NCBI GenBank assembly: GCA_028023455.1
Contig: JAQFVV010006341.1
Coordinates: forward strand, 64,001-128,000
Direction of reading: 5' to 3'
Source: Epiperipatus broadwayi
Taxonomy: Eukaryota > Onychophora > Udeonychophora > Euonychophora > Peripatidae
Length of the DNA stretch: 64,000 nt
Shown: positions 51,955 through 62,704 of the stretch, in pieces
How the letters are laid out: each line of letters begins with the position of its first letter
How positions within the stretch are numbered: position 1 is the first letter of the stretch
The notes under the pieces: model-generated
What the model saw: the letters and a program-made list of their open reading frames with translations, nothing else
Databases searched by the model: none
Told to the model about the DNA's origin: nothing
Position numbers and translations under genes: made by a program

Positions 51955-52115
51955 TTTTTAAGAGTTAAAACTAACAACCAGATACATAACTGTGTTGGTT
52001 TCAGCTTTGAATCTCAAGTCCTCATTAATAAAAATAAAAGCCCAGAATTTATCTGGTAATCACTGATTACTTCAGCTTACAGCAGATGATGTTACAATAG
52101 ACAAGGAGAACAGGT
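51955..52115. repeat. Family 2 repeat copy
   Basis: tcagctttgaatctcaagtc, tcattaataaaaataaaagc, tcagcttacagcagatgatg match in order the copies at 60.1 and 62.7-63.0 kb. Diverged; the TGATGA motif is lost here (attaataa). Confidence 0.55.
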
Positions 52116-52429
52116 CTTGTTTATTAAGCCAGTATATTTCTGTATAATATGATAAGTCTTCCATTTCATTTTCAATTTTTGACTATATAAAATTTTCTCC
52201 TTCCCTTTTTAAATAAATTTCAATGTGTGTTTTATGTTTTTTCTTTTTTTAGTATAACTTTTCTTGATATCTTTAACAGTAAATATGAAATTTATTATCA
52301 AAAGTCTCCAATCCAATTAGCTAATAATTTTGCTATAAATCCATTTGTTTTACTCATACTCCATTTAAATCATACACTCTAATTTAGATAAACCTTTTGA
52401 TACTTCAGTGTAATCCTGGACATTAAGAT

Positions 52430-53122
52430 TTGGCAGCCATGTTTTTTATTATTGTACATTTTCAGTGGCATAGTTATCCCATACCCTAACAAATGTTTTA
52501 CTTGTTAATATTAAAAAATATTCAATAAATCTTTATTAATTTCTGCTAACTTTAAAAAATAGCAATAAATATATTGCATATTTCATTCACAAAAATAACA
52601 CAAAACTACGACAATTTTAAATAAAAGTAATTTAATAATTCAAGCTACATGGATTTTTTTAAAAAAAAAAACACCTGTAAAAATGAAATTATATCTGTGA
52701 ATTCAGCTTATAATGTTCAATGCCTTCCAGTTATCAGAAAAAATCATAGATCCATTGGCCACATTTTCTTTAATAGCATCCATAAGAATAGTATCTATTC
52801 TCTCTGGAAGTTATTATAAAGCACCTGCTAATCTGTGCTCTAGCCTCCAAATAATCACTGCTGTGGAAGTATTACCCCCTGCTGATTTTTTCATTTGCTT
52901 AAAAAACTTTAGCATTTGTACACGATAGGATATATATAAAAGAAATGTAATTAATTATATGTTGGGAATAGAATTTATAATACATTTAGTGCTACTTTTT
53001 AAAGTTAACAGGAATTTGTAATCTACTTATTGATATTTTTTAATATTAACAAGTAAAACATATTCATTAGTTATGGGATAACTATGCCCCTGAACATGTA
53101 CAATTAAAAAAAGTACTGCCAA
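52430..53122. mobile_element. Merlin-like DNA element with long terminal inverted repeats
   Basis: The two ends are inverted copies over about 90 bp. Left: ttggcagccatg, gtacatttt, ggcatagttatcccata, tgttttacttgttaatatta. Right, on the opposite strand: ttggcagtact, gtacatgtt, ggcatagttatcccata, tgttttacttgttaatatta. Between them lies a degenerate transposase fragment on the minus strand (listed separately). Flanks start catt on both sides, but a full target duplication is not clear. Size is about 693 bp, so the element is internally deleted. Confidence 0.85.
52703..52925 (-). pseudogene. Merlin/ISXO2-like transposase fragment
   Basis: The minus strand reads, in one frame with two adjacent stops, QMKKSAGGNTSTAVIIWRLE and then LPERIDTILMDAIKENVANG followed by SMIFSDNWKAL. 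The last part fits the (G)T-x-I-x-S-D-x-W-x-A-Y block containing the second catalytic aspartate of Merlin/IS1016-type DDE transposases (ISXO2-like domain). The spacing from a preceding R-x-x-x-T-(I/L)-x-x-x-I helix is right. The first Asp and the last Glu/Asn region are not recovered. It sits inside long terminal inverted repeats, which supports the call. The + strand frame 52713-52928 is its shadow. Confidence 0.7.
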
Positions 53123-54665
53123 CATTGGTGTTCGAAATTATCCGTAATCAATCTTTGTGCCTGGGATTATCCTTAAATACTAATTTTCATTCATAAATCT
53201 ATATATTTTTGTTAATTGCAATTGAAAAATTCAAGTTTTAATTTTTAAATTGTTTTTGTTCTTTGCTGATATGAGTAACAATTCCATTAATTTATTCTGC
53301 AAAAGTGGTTCTAGATAAATAAATATTTTGAAATGTTCTTTTTCAGATCAAAGAATTGCAGTACTTTTTACACTTCATTTAGCACATTCAGCTTCTGCAA
53401 AACGCTTTCGAAATACTATAGCTAATTTTACCTTCATTATTATTGTCATTCCAGATTTTTTAAGTGCAGATTTATTTTTTAGAATAATGTATTGATCTAG
53501 TTCAGAGCAATATATTTCATAATGATGACTTTGAATTATAGTCCTTGAAAAATTTAATTTCATACCTACAAATAAAAGTTTTTTTACTTTAGAAATGAAA
53601 TAACATAATTCCTGTCTTGTTTTAAAAAATTCTGTTTTTGTTACAGTTATTTTTTTTTTGGGGGGGGGAGGTCTTCTTAAAATGTGATATTATATCTTTC
53701 CTAAATGGTAAAAGTAATAAATATTTAAAAACAAATTTTGCATTTATATTTTCACTTATACATGTATATATTTTTTACTTTATAAAAATTGCAGTAAAAT
53801 CCTCATTGAATAAAAAAATTATTTATATATTTATTGCATATATATACATATTGGAACAGTACTATCTCGATTGTTGTTCAAATTAGTTGTACTACAAAAC
53901 TGTCTAATGAAGAAAGTAGCAAAGACTAATAAATTGATTAACAAATATCTTAACTATACGATGTAAGAAATTGAAGGAAAAATAATTTACAAAGTTAATA
54001 CTACTACTAAATATTTAATAAACAAACTTTGTAAAATTAAAATTAGTAAAATGATAATTTGTGTAATAAAAGGTAGGAAAGATAATTTATTTAGGTAACT
54101 ATTGCATGCAAACGAATTGCGTAATTCAAGGAAATTGACCATCCTTGGTGACTATTTGAATTTGATATCTGGAATAGGTTTAAAGAAATAATTTGGCAAA
54201 TCTGAAAATTTTATTAAAATTATAAAGCAGTAAAATTGAGAAAGTTAGAGAACAAATTATAAAGTTTAATCATGATTTTGTCTGTTGCATTTCATTTTAA
54301 CATAGATAAAAAATTAAATTATTTTTTAATCATGTATGTAGAAAATATTTATGAAAAAAACATGTGTAAAAAATATATTAAATCTGGTCATTAAGTCTGG
54401 ATAAAGATGTTGTGTAAAAAACATGTTATGAGGACATGGGATATAAATAGGTTGAAAAATGACTGATCTAATCGTGAATCAAGAAGAAAGCAGTGTAGGT
54501 TGATTCCATGAAGAAAAGTTGTTAATTAAATTAGTTTCCCTCCGAATAATTTTGGATAGTTTTTTTTTGCAGTCTGTTTATTTTTGAATACTACATCCAA
54601 TGCAGTCAAAATAATGATATTAATTATCAGAATATTATTTTTTATACATGGCTAATAAACATGAG

Positions 54666-54771
54666 TCAAAAGACCTGGATTTATGCCGTTGTATCTAGAG
54701 ACAAATGTTCAACTTGCATCGAATGCAATGTGGCCTGCTTTAAAGAAGGAAATCATGTCATAAGGAAATAA
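54666..54771 (+). pseudogene. Cysteine-rich transposase-like C-terminal fragment
   Basis: A short frame reads TWIYAVVSRDKCSTCIECNV then ACFKEGNHVIRK before TAA. The C-x2-C-x2-C-x4-C pattern followed by F-K-E-x-x-H resembles the cysteine-rich zinc domain at the C terminus of piggyBac-like and related transposases (C-x-x-C-x-V-x-L-C-x-x-(P)CF-x-x-(Y)H). The first cysteine pair is not separated as usual. No upstream transposase or terminal repeats were recognised, so the assignment is tentative. Confidence 0.25.
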
Positions 54772-56615
54772 GTAAACTCTACTGTAAGACCTACCAGATA
54801 TCTATTTCTAGTAGACTTGTCTACCGTCACTTATATCCAAAAAGGATGATCACTCAGGATTGGATTGATTAAAGACTATGTTTAAAGATGGGTGCATATA
54901 TAGTAAGCTTACATTCGCTACAAAAATTATTATTAAAAACATTTTTATAAATTGATAAGATCTTTCTTTATATTTGATCATAAAATCTTAAAGTTTTTGA
55001 TATTTATAGTTATTATTATTTTCAGTATTTTGTATGATATTTATTGTATATATGGTAGCAGTTGTGAACAAATAAGCAATGATTCCATATTTTATTTATT
55101 TATTGTAAATAAATTATTTTTATTAATGAGTGTAGTTTGGTTTTGCTTTTCAAACTCATTCCAACATAAATGTTTAATAGACTACTAACCCTGAGAAACC
55201 ATGCAATCTACTGAGGGATAGGCAGTGATAATAGAATTACATTACAAGATGATCAGCAACAATAAAATATCTGGAAGTAATCTTTCTATTTATGAGAGAT
55301 TGGGGCCTAAATATTCATTTTAAATTGAACGTAAACAAAAAAATACTTTTGGAATCATAATCTTCAGCACAAGGTTATTTTGAGCATCAGATTAAGATTA
55401 TATATGTTAAATGTATATATTTGAGTTTAACCATTTGCATTTGTAATTCTATATTTTGAACCATTACGATATATATATTAAATTTTTACAATAAATTTAT
55501 TAATTTAAAGCACATACCTGTGGATTTTAATACTGCTTCAGTGGATTCAATGCGTGGAGACTTTTATGTATCACCAATGAAATATACATAAAAATGAACT
55601 TTATTAAAACAGATGTTTACAAGCTTGACTAACTAGAATATGCATTTGAGATGTAAAATCAAGAATAATTGAATTATCAATCACATAGCTGTCTTAAAGA
55701 TATTGTAAGTAATAGAGAGAGCTGTTTAACTCAGACTAGATATTGATAAGCGTGATTTAATAAACAGTAGAAAATTGTGTGTGCATATAACCATGAAGTT
55801 TTATTATCTGTTAACTTTAAAGGGACATTAAAAATGTACTATGTTGGTGTGTAAAGATAGTAGATATTGCAATATTTCTTATTCAAATTAAATAGTTACC
55901 ATTAAAAGAAGAAAAAAAAATTTTTTTAAGAGAAATATTGTATTTATTTTCAAGGTACTGGTTGTTTCGCAACGAAAAGTTGGGCTGGTAAACGACATTT
56001 TTATGTGTTTTAGCATATAAACAACACATCAAGTGCCGTGCGTGTCTAATCAACTAGTACCGTTTATACTTTGATATTTTCCGAATATTGATGCAATTAA
56101 GAATGTCACTAACTTCTGTGTTTGATATCCCTAATATATTTTAACCAAGGCTTATGGTGATTCCGCATATTCTGTCTTGATACCATATCATATAATAAAA
56201 ATTACATTGTCTTGTTAATCCTGTTTAAGATTAAAGGAAGTCATCAGTTATATAAATGAATTATTTTCTTAAGTAAAGTCATAATACAAAAAAAAAAAAA
56301 ATCAAGAAAAGAACACACGTATTCCAAAACTATTCATAATTTATATTGGGAGCCCCACATAAAGAATTTTAATAAAGAGATATAGCTTTTAATTCAGTTG
56401 TTGTTTTTTTTTAAATCTAGGAATAGTTTTAATTAAGAATTTATTGCATCTCTTTTTAAAACGAGCTGCTCTTCATTCCAATCCCTCTACTGGTAGTTTG
56501 TATAATCAGTGATTAAGTGATTTCCTGCTTCTATTTTTTTCACTTTTGCTGTGCATATTTTTTTGTTGTTGTTGTATTAAATCGTTTAAAATAAAAGATA
56601 AAAATTTATTTACAG

Positions 56616-56658
56616 ATGCCTTGAAGGCTACAATGCAACGGTTCTTGCTTACGGTCAG
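56616..56658 (+). CDS. KIF21: KIF21-type kinesin motor domain, exon B
   Basis: 43-bp micro-exon between acceptor tttatttacag and donor CAG|GTAAGA. Its first base completes the glycine codon split from the exon at 35650-35829. It then encodes CLEGYNATVLAYGQ and ends in phase 0. The EGYNATVxAYGQ segment is the strand leading into the kinesin nucleotide-binding P-loop. The GQTGSGKT signature is divided, with GQ here and TGSGKT in the next exon. The 3' splice site of a 20.8-kb intron and the 5' splice site of a 4.9-kb intron flank this very small exon. No stop or frameshift. Confidence 0.93.
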
Positions 56659-56858
56659 GTAAGAAGTAAATATAGATGTATATGTGCATTTCTATATTTG
56701 TGTGTGAATGTAGGGTAGATATATTTGTGTATCAGTATTTGTGACAATATGCTTACGTGTGGGGTATGAATTTATTGAAAAAATGCTTATTGCATTGTTA
56801 CTTTTTAGAAATTGAAATAAAACTTTGCAAAGTAGACCTATATAAATGTGATAATATA

Positions 56859-57727
56859 CACCTGGGTCTCATTTTACGCGATAGATAGGTTCCTCAGAAA
56901 ACACGCACAAACAAAATCACGCAAAAATAGACGTAACTTACATTGAAAAAGGGGGGATGTGGTCTGTGATTTTTCAAAATTCACATAAACGCAAAGCACC
57001 AACGTAAAATTACTTTAAAATTCGCGCAAAAAAAAAATAAGGAAATAAAATATGACTAATAAAAAATTTCAAATTTGAAAAAATTGATACAAGACAAACT
57101 TTTTTTAACTATAATATTTAATTTTATTCAAAATAATATATTTTTATGCATAATTTACAGTACAGTAATTTACATTTTTTAATACACATTTTAATTATTA
57201 TGATTTTCTGGTGACAACGTAATTAGTAATTAATCTTTGAGACGATGATTTTATTAATTGTTTACGAAACTCACGATATCCAGACATACAACCATTTAGC
57301 TCTCGTTGGAATTTAAGAGCACGTTAATGATTAGTGTCATTAATAAGAAAATAATATTTGATTACGTTCTTTTTTAAAAAGCAAAAACAGAATGTGATTT
57401 AAAATGCAAAATTAACAAGCACAATGTTTGAACAAATTTACATTATAATCTTGTAAAATTTAATATGTGTATACATAAAATGTGGAAATCATGATTTTAA
57501 TTTCATTATTGCATAAAATCTTACTATTATAAAGCACTGAAAATATTGAAATTACTAAGATGAAAGTCGAATTCCAATAATGTGCTATTACTTTCAATAT
57601 AACGTAAGTGCGTGAAATTTATTATTTAAAGTCATAGCGCATTATCAGAAATCGACTTCCGGTGAAACACGAATCGCGGAACTTCAAAATCGTGTTAAAT
57701 AAGTCCGCGTAAAAAGAGACCCAGGTG
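56859..57727. mobile_element. Non-autonomous Tigger/pogo-like TIR element
   Basis: 869 bp flanked by TA on both sides (56857-56858, 57728-57729). The 22-base ends cacctgggtctcattttacgcg and, inverted, cacctgggtctctttttacgcg differ at one base. The subterminal region repeats acgc/cgcg words (cacgcacaaac, cacgcaaaaa, aacgcaaagc, ttcgcgcaaaa), as in Tigger/pogo ends of the Tc1-mariner group, which duplicate TA. The interior is AT-rich with no transposase, so it must have been moved by one encoded elsewhere. Confidence 0.85.
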
Positions 57728-57730
57728 TAT

Positions 57731-58077
57731 TGAATTATTTCCGTCATCTATCATTAAATATTGAATATCTAGAAAATTTTATTTAAAGTTTTCCAAATAC
57801 AAACAACTGTCAGTAAGACACACAAGTTAATGTTTAGTAGACTACATCACCATTTCAAGTGGTACATTTTCCGCTTTTTTTCGGGTAGTTCTGGCCTGAC
57901 CAGTGACAGGGCTAGCATAGGACTCAAACTTATACCTGAAGAAGAATAGAGAATAACACCACTTGAAATATTGCGTAATCTACTAGCTTGTGTGTTATTA
58001 TTAACAGTGTTTAGATTTGGAAAAGTTTAAAATTTTTTAGAGATTCAACATTTAGTGATAGATGATGGAAATAGTCC
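57731..58077. mobile_element. Foldback repeat adjoining the Tigger-like element
   Basis: The left arm (57731 to about 57870) and right arm (about 57955 to 58077) are inverted copies: atttccgtcatctatcatta against tagtgatagatgatggaaat, ttttccaaatacaaac against gtttagatttggaaaa, and atttcaagtggt against accacttgaaat. The loop of about 85 bases is GC-richer and includes, on the minus strand, agtttgagtcc, which is close to an RNA polymerase III box B. No box A was found. Confidence 0.8.
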
Positions 58078-58700
58078 AACATATATCTAAAATACTATCA
58101 TCACGAACTTTCAGGCAAAGACCTTACATAAGATTATTATAGGTGCCATATATAATTATGGATATCTATACTAATGTTATAAATAGTATTGTGACTGGCA
58201 AGATAAAACTTGATTCTAAATAGGTATGCATTTCATATTAAAAAATATAGTGTGAGTACAATTTTAGTTCTTTTTTTTTTTATTAAGCACTTAAATAATC
58301 ACTTCCTACATTTCTTGAAAAGGAATTTTATATCCAAATTCATGAAGAGAGATTAAAACACAAAACAGACTATTATTTTATCAATACGTATAGTTAAAAC
58401 AATATCATTCGAAAAATTATGCTTTGAGAATTCTTATAAGACTCAAAAACAAAAAAGTTTGATAAAGGGGATGGGGGAACGGATAAGGGGATAAATGTAT
58501 TTAATTGGTGTAGTATTAATAAAATAAAAAATAAACAGGTTTGGGCTTTAATATTTGAAAGTGATGAAGTGTTTTAAAAAAATAAAATAATGATGAAATT
58601 GTGTAAGAATAAAGAAGGTGAGCTTTAGTAACTAGTATTTGTTTATCTTGTGAAGAATTTAGAAAGAAATGAATAAATAAATAATACTTCTGTATATAAT

Positions 58701-59386
58701 ATAAAAATAATATAAAATAGCAATTCATGTCAATTGTTAATACAGAGTTTAATATAAATAAATAAAAACAAATAATATTTCCAAGCGCTTTCAACTCTTA
58801 CGAGTCCTTATCAAGGCAGTGTAAACAATTCTATTTTCTCCTAGGTGATGAATCTAACATTTCATTGTATTGGCCAGGAACAACTAATCGGAAAGCTGGT
58901 TAATTTTGAATTCATAGCACAAGATGAATTTTGTATAATATATGATTCTTTAATCTTGCGTTTTTTATCATGTGTTTCATTCATTAATATTATAAAATCC
59001 TTTGGACTACATATATGGCCTGTATTATTTTGGTGAATATAAAAAGCTGAATAAACTGTATCATCTTCTCTTGTTCTATTATAAGTATATTTATGTTGTT
59101 GAAGACGATATTAATATGATAAAAAACGCAAGATTAAAGAATCATATATTATACAAAATTCATCTTGTGCTATGAATTCAAAATTAACCAGCTTTCCGAT
59201 TAGTTGTTCCTGGCCAATACAATGAAATGTTAGATTCATCACCTAGGAGAAAATAGAATTGTTTACACTGCCTTGATAAGGACTCGTAAGAGTTGAAAGC
59301 GCTGGGAAATATTATTTGTTTTTATTTATTTATATTAAACTCTGTATTAACAATTGACACGAATTGTTATTTTATATTATTTTTAG
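58701..59386. mobile_element. Nearly perfect foldback repeat, 270-bp arms
   Basis: 58701-58970 and 59117-59386 are reverse complements of equal length (270 bp) with only a handful of mismatches. Inner ends are cttgcgttttttatca and tgataaaaaacgcaag; outer ends are caattgttaatacaga and tctgtattaacaattg. The loop is 146 bases. Within each arm lies a block that reads, on the + strand of the right arm (59271-59303), ccttgataaggactcgtaag then agttgaaagcgct. It includes a 5-bp stem (gactc/gagtt) between TGATAAG and GAAA. No transposase. The 63-codon open frame at 58845-59036 lies in the left arm and is not supported as a gene. Confidence 0.93.
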
Positions 59387-60079
59387 AAAGAAATGAGGGA
59401 TCATAATTTTATTTTTGAAAAGATGGTAAACTGAACTAAAACTATAAGTGGAAGGTTACAGCTATCAAATGAAATTAGTTATTAAATTAGCAATCAGTTA
59501 GATATCATAGACTCTAATTAAAAAATGTGAGAAAATGGGATAAAGAATTTTTGACTCTCTATATGCAAAATATTAACTTAAAATGTAAGAAAAAGTTGAA
59601 AGTAGTTTTTTTAACAAGTAAAGAAGAGGATTTTCAAATAGTAATGTAATGTAAAGAAAACTCTAAGTACAAAATAAGAGTTAAATTAATAAAAATTGAA
59701 TCTAATTTTGGTAATTGTATAAAAAGTAACCTACTTATTATAGTTAGAGGTGAATTGCTTTATCCTAAATAAAAATAAAGAATGTATTAATACCAACAAT
59801 AAGATCACATGATTTCTTATATGCTTCCAAGAGCAGTTATCTTCATCTTAGTTACCATTTATTGTAATCGTCCTTGAAAGCATATGAATAAGTCTATGAG
59901 AGATCATGATGTTGGTTTTAACCGTCCTAACTAAATCCTAGAAGAGGCCTGCGGTTGTGGAATTGCAGTCTCAAAAATTTATGCAAACTGACCTGTTTGC
60001 CAGGCTTATGCAGCTATACATATAAATTAGTCTGGATTTGAAGACAGAATTTTTTTAAATTTCAGGTTTTTAACTTGAA

Positions 60080-60275
60080 TAGTATAAAGGAATAAAAGAT
60101 GACTGTCAGCTAGATAAATACATTAGGTCCAGCTTTGAATTGTAATCTTCATTGATAAAAACAAAAGCATATCTGGTTGATCTGAAGATGGCAATTTTAT
60201 AGCATTATACCATCTGCTAATTACTCAAGCTTACAGTAGATTATTCTAAAATGGGGTGAAGGTAAATATCCTTTT
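60080..60275. repeat. Family 2 repeat copy
   Basis: ccagctttgaattgtaatct, ttcattgataaaaacaaaag, attactcaagcttacagtag and attattctaaaatggggtga match the copies at 52.0 and 62.7-63.0 kb in order. Confidence 0.6.
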
Positions 60276-60404
60276 TACTGGAGTTGATTCTGAGAATTGA
60301 AACTGTGGAATAGAAAGTTAGAACTAGAAAAGACTATGTGCAAAAGGATCATTAGACTCACAGATTCCGAATCAACTTGTTTATTCTGATAACAAAGTAA
60401 AAGA

Positions 60405-60500
60405 TGAATGCAGAAGGCACGTAAAGAACTGCACGTTCATATTGATTATGAAAAAGCTTTAATTGTCGCATTTGTTTTATAACTGCAAAATAGTTTGCAG
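60405..60500 (+). pseudogene. Possible LINE reverse transcriptase scrap
   Basis: The frame LHVHIDYEKALIVAF resembles the (F)IDYEKAFDSV motif of RTE-type reverse transcriptase, preceded by a basic stretch. Only this motif supports the call, and the second aspartate is absent. It may be a short, old LINE fragment or chance. Confidence 0.3.
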
Positions 60501-61566
60501 TTTAACATAAATATTTACAACTGTATAAGTTGAACTATTCTTTAGTCACAAAACACATTGAAGAATTTATATTAGAAATAAATTTACAAGAATGCACGGT
60601 TTAAACAATAAAAATAATAATATAAACACATTGTGTATATACATTTTTTTAGCTTAGGGGTTGTGTTTTTGATATTAAAAAATTCTGTGATGTTAATAAT
60701 TAGGAATTCATCAAATCTGGTTTTCAAATTGAGACATTGGTCTCGCATACTAATGCATGGTATTTGCAGGTTGAGCTGCAGAAACCTGTCACTATCCCAA
60801 CTCAGTTATGGTCTTACTGTGCTTGTTCAGCTTGGGATTAATAATTATTAATGTAATGTTTATTATGTCTCTAACTATTTACATTTTGGTAATTAATGAT
60901 CACAATATTGAACTCAAGTCAAGCTTAAATTATTATCAAAAAAACGTTTTTTTTTATTATCAGTTTTTAATATTTTGACAATCTCAGATTTATTCTAGGT
61001 ATCAGAAATATCACAATTTTGCTATAAATATTTATTATATAAGAATAGTTTCTTGAAAAATTTACTAATAAGGTTAATAATACAACTTTGAACCTACAAC
61101 TAGTTACGAAGTTATCACGAGTAGAAAAGATGAGAGGAAGTCATGCATCAGAAATATTGAAAAAGATGTTTCTCATTATTTTTTCAGACTAATAACACAC
61201 TCATCAACTTAATATTCGTTTAGGAGGTGCAAGGTGTATTAAGTATGTCACATGACATGCCCCTTTACAAGTGCTTGTAAATAACATGTGAAAAAATAAT
61301 TTTAAGAAAGTTTCAGCTATTTACAACATAATAGCTGATTTGCCTTAATAATAATAATAGAGATTAACTGCATAATAAAGCATCTCCAATAAAATATTTG
61401 TTTGAATCTGAAGAATTATTGGAAGTATTGCTTTTGATTATTATTTCTCTAAAAAAAAATTTTTTTTGGGAGGGGGGGGGGCAATATTAATTTTCATTAT
61501 CTTGATTTATAATTTATATTTTCTATTTATTGGGGAGAAATCTGATTTTATATCTTTTTTTTTTAG

Positions 61567-61809
61567 ACTGGTTCTGGTAAAACGTATACTATGGGCACAG
61601 GATTTGATGTAAACATAACTTCCTCATCAGAGCTGGGTATTATTCCAAGGGCTGTCACACATATCTTCCATGGAATCGAACAACGTATTCAAAAAACAAA
61701 AGAATTGGGTGAACCACCGCCTGAATTCAAAATCAATGCACAATTTATGGAGTTATACAATGAAGAAATTATAGATTTATTTGATACAACGAGGGATCCC
61801 TATCTCAAG
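61567..61809 (+). CDS. KIF21: KIF21-type kinesin motor domain, exon C
   Basis: 243 bp, 81 codons, phase 0 at both ends, acceptor ttttttttttttag and donor AAG|GTGTGT. It begins with [15 protein letters not shown], the P-loop Lys-Thr that binds ATP phosphate, followed by the KIF21-specific GTGFDVN loop. It then has [20 protein letters not shown] (helix alpha-2), a KIF21-type insertion ([20 protein letters not shown]) and [13 protein letters not shown], the kinesin LYNExxxDL motif. All motifs are intact. The switch I (NxxSSRSH), switch II (DLAGSE), neck, coiled coil and WD40 repeats must be encoded beyond the window. The intact frame and strong splice sites indicate a live gene. Confidence 0.96.
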
Positions 61810-62444
61810 GTGTGTTTAAAAAGCATCAAATATGTGTGTCTGTAGACTTAAAATATTACACTATTAATTATTAAAAAATAAAATAATTTATACTGTCACC
61901 ACACTCACACACACATCCATTCATCGGAGCTGTAGATGAGAGTAAGTGATTTGTTATTTTTTAATATTACTCGTCAATTGCATTTTGGTACAAAGAGTCA
62001 GTAATCTTTTTTATTTTGTTGCAACTTTAGTTTGGCACAAGTAAGTTGGTTATTTAGACAAAGTCACATGACTAATGTAAGCATAATTAATTGGGATAAA
62101 AAATTTATAATAAGTGATAAAAATCTTGAGAACTTATCCAAAGTTTTAATATTTCACATAAACAACAATACATCACTTGTTCCCAGCTTAGACATTGCTA
62201 TTCATTAGCAAACTCTTCTATTCTCCCTATATGTACCAGTTCTGATCATAAAATAAAAGTGATAAAGGTTATAAACAAACTAAGGTCACCATAATATGTA
62301 AAAACTGAATACGTTTCAGATCTATGTAATTATACGAGCAAATAAATTAGGATTGAAAAAAGTTTAGTTTTTCAATTTTTGGACTGAGAATTTTATAGTA
62401 TAACAAAAAGTAAAAAATGACTGCTAGAGGAAAGTTGCATTAGA

Positions 62445-62585
62445 TTCAAAAGATCCCAGTGCATGGCTTGTCACTGACGAAAGTCATAGATTAGAAAACT
62501 AATCTGGGGATATTTGGATAGGAGAGCACTAGTTAAGGATTTATTAAGCACTACTATCTGGTATCTATTGATTACTAAAAATTAC
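62445..62585. repeat. Family 1 repeat, diverged copy
   Basis: agaggaaagttgcattagat, tcactgacgaaagtcataga, aactaatctggggatatt, agcactagttaaggattt and atctattgattact follow the order of the family 1 arm at 21760-21920. It keeps CTGACGA and GAAAA with a potential 4-bp stem (agtc/gatt) between them. Confidence 0.65.
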
Positions 62586-62704
62586 ACTAAATCGCAGAAG
62601 AGTAGGGAGAATAAAACATTTTATTTAATATTGTAGATATTTTCAGTTAATGATACAAATTATCAGCAACAAAATCACAATCTTTTATATATATGCTCAC
62701 GCTA

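Larger units (their letters stand above)
35830..56615 (+). other. KIF21: KIF21 intron (20,786 bp, phase 2)
   Basis: Bounded by the GT donor at 35830 and the AG acceptor (tttatttacag) ending at 56615. Most of it is AT-rich sequence and dead transposons listed separately. Stretches 41660-45185, 45216-46847, 48000-49290, 50110-51950, 53123-54660 and 54770-56600 contain no recognised gene. In 48640-49210 a few frames loosely resemble LINE ORF2, but I could not anchor them on a catalytic motif. Confidence 0.9.
56659..61566 (+). other. KIF21: KIF21 intron (4,908 bp, phase 0)
   Basis: GT donor at 56659 and AG acceptor preceded by a T11 tract at 61566. It contains a Tigger-like TIR element, two foldback repeats, a family 2 copy and a possible LINE scrap (listed separately). 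A purine-rich A9-T8-G3-A-G10 stretch at 61452-61481 lies about 85 bases before the acceptor. Outside these, 59400-60080 and 60500-61450 hold nothing recognised. Confidence 0.9.

Noticed and set aside
52713-52928. 71-codon open frame on the + strand
   Set aside because: Shadow of the Merlin-like transposase fragment on the minus strand.
57870-57955. tRNA-like promoter in the foldback loop
   Set aside because: Only a box B-like word on the minus strand; no box A at the right distance.
58845-59036. 63-codon open frame starting MMNLTFHCIGQEQ
   Set aside because: Lies in one arm and the loop of an inverted repeat; no domain recognised and no splice signals.
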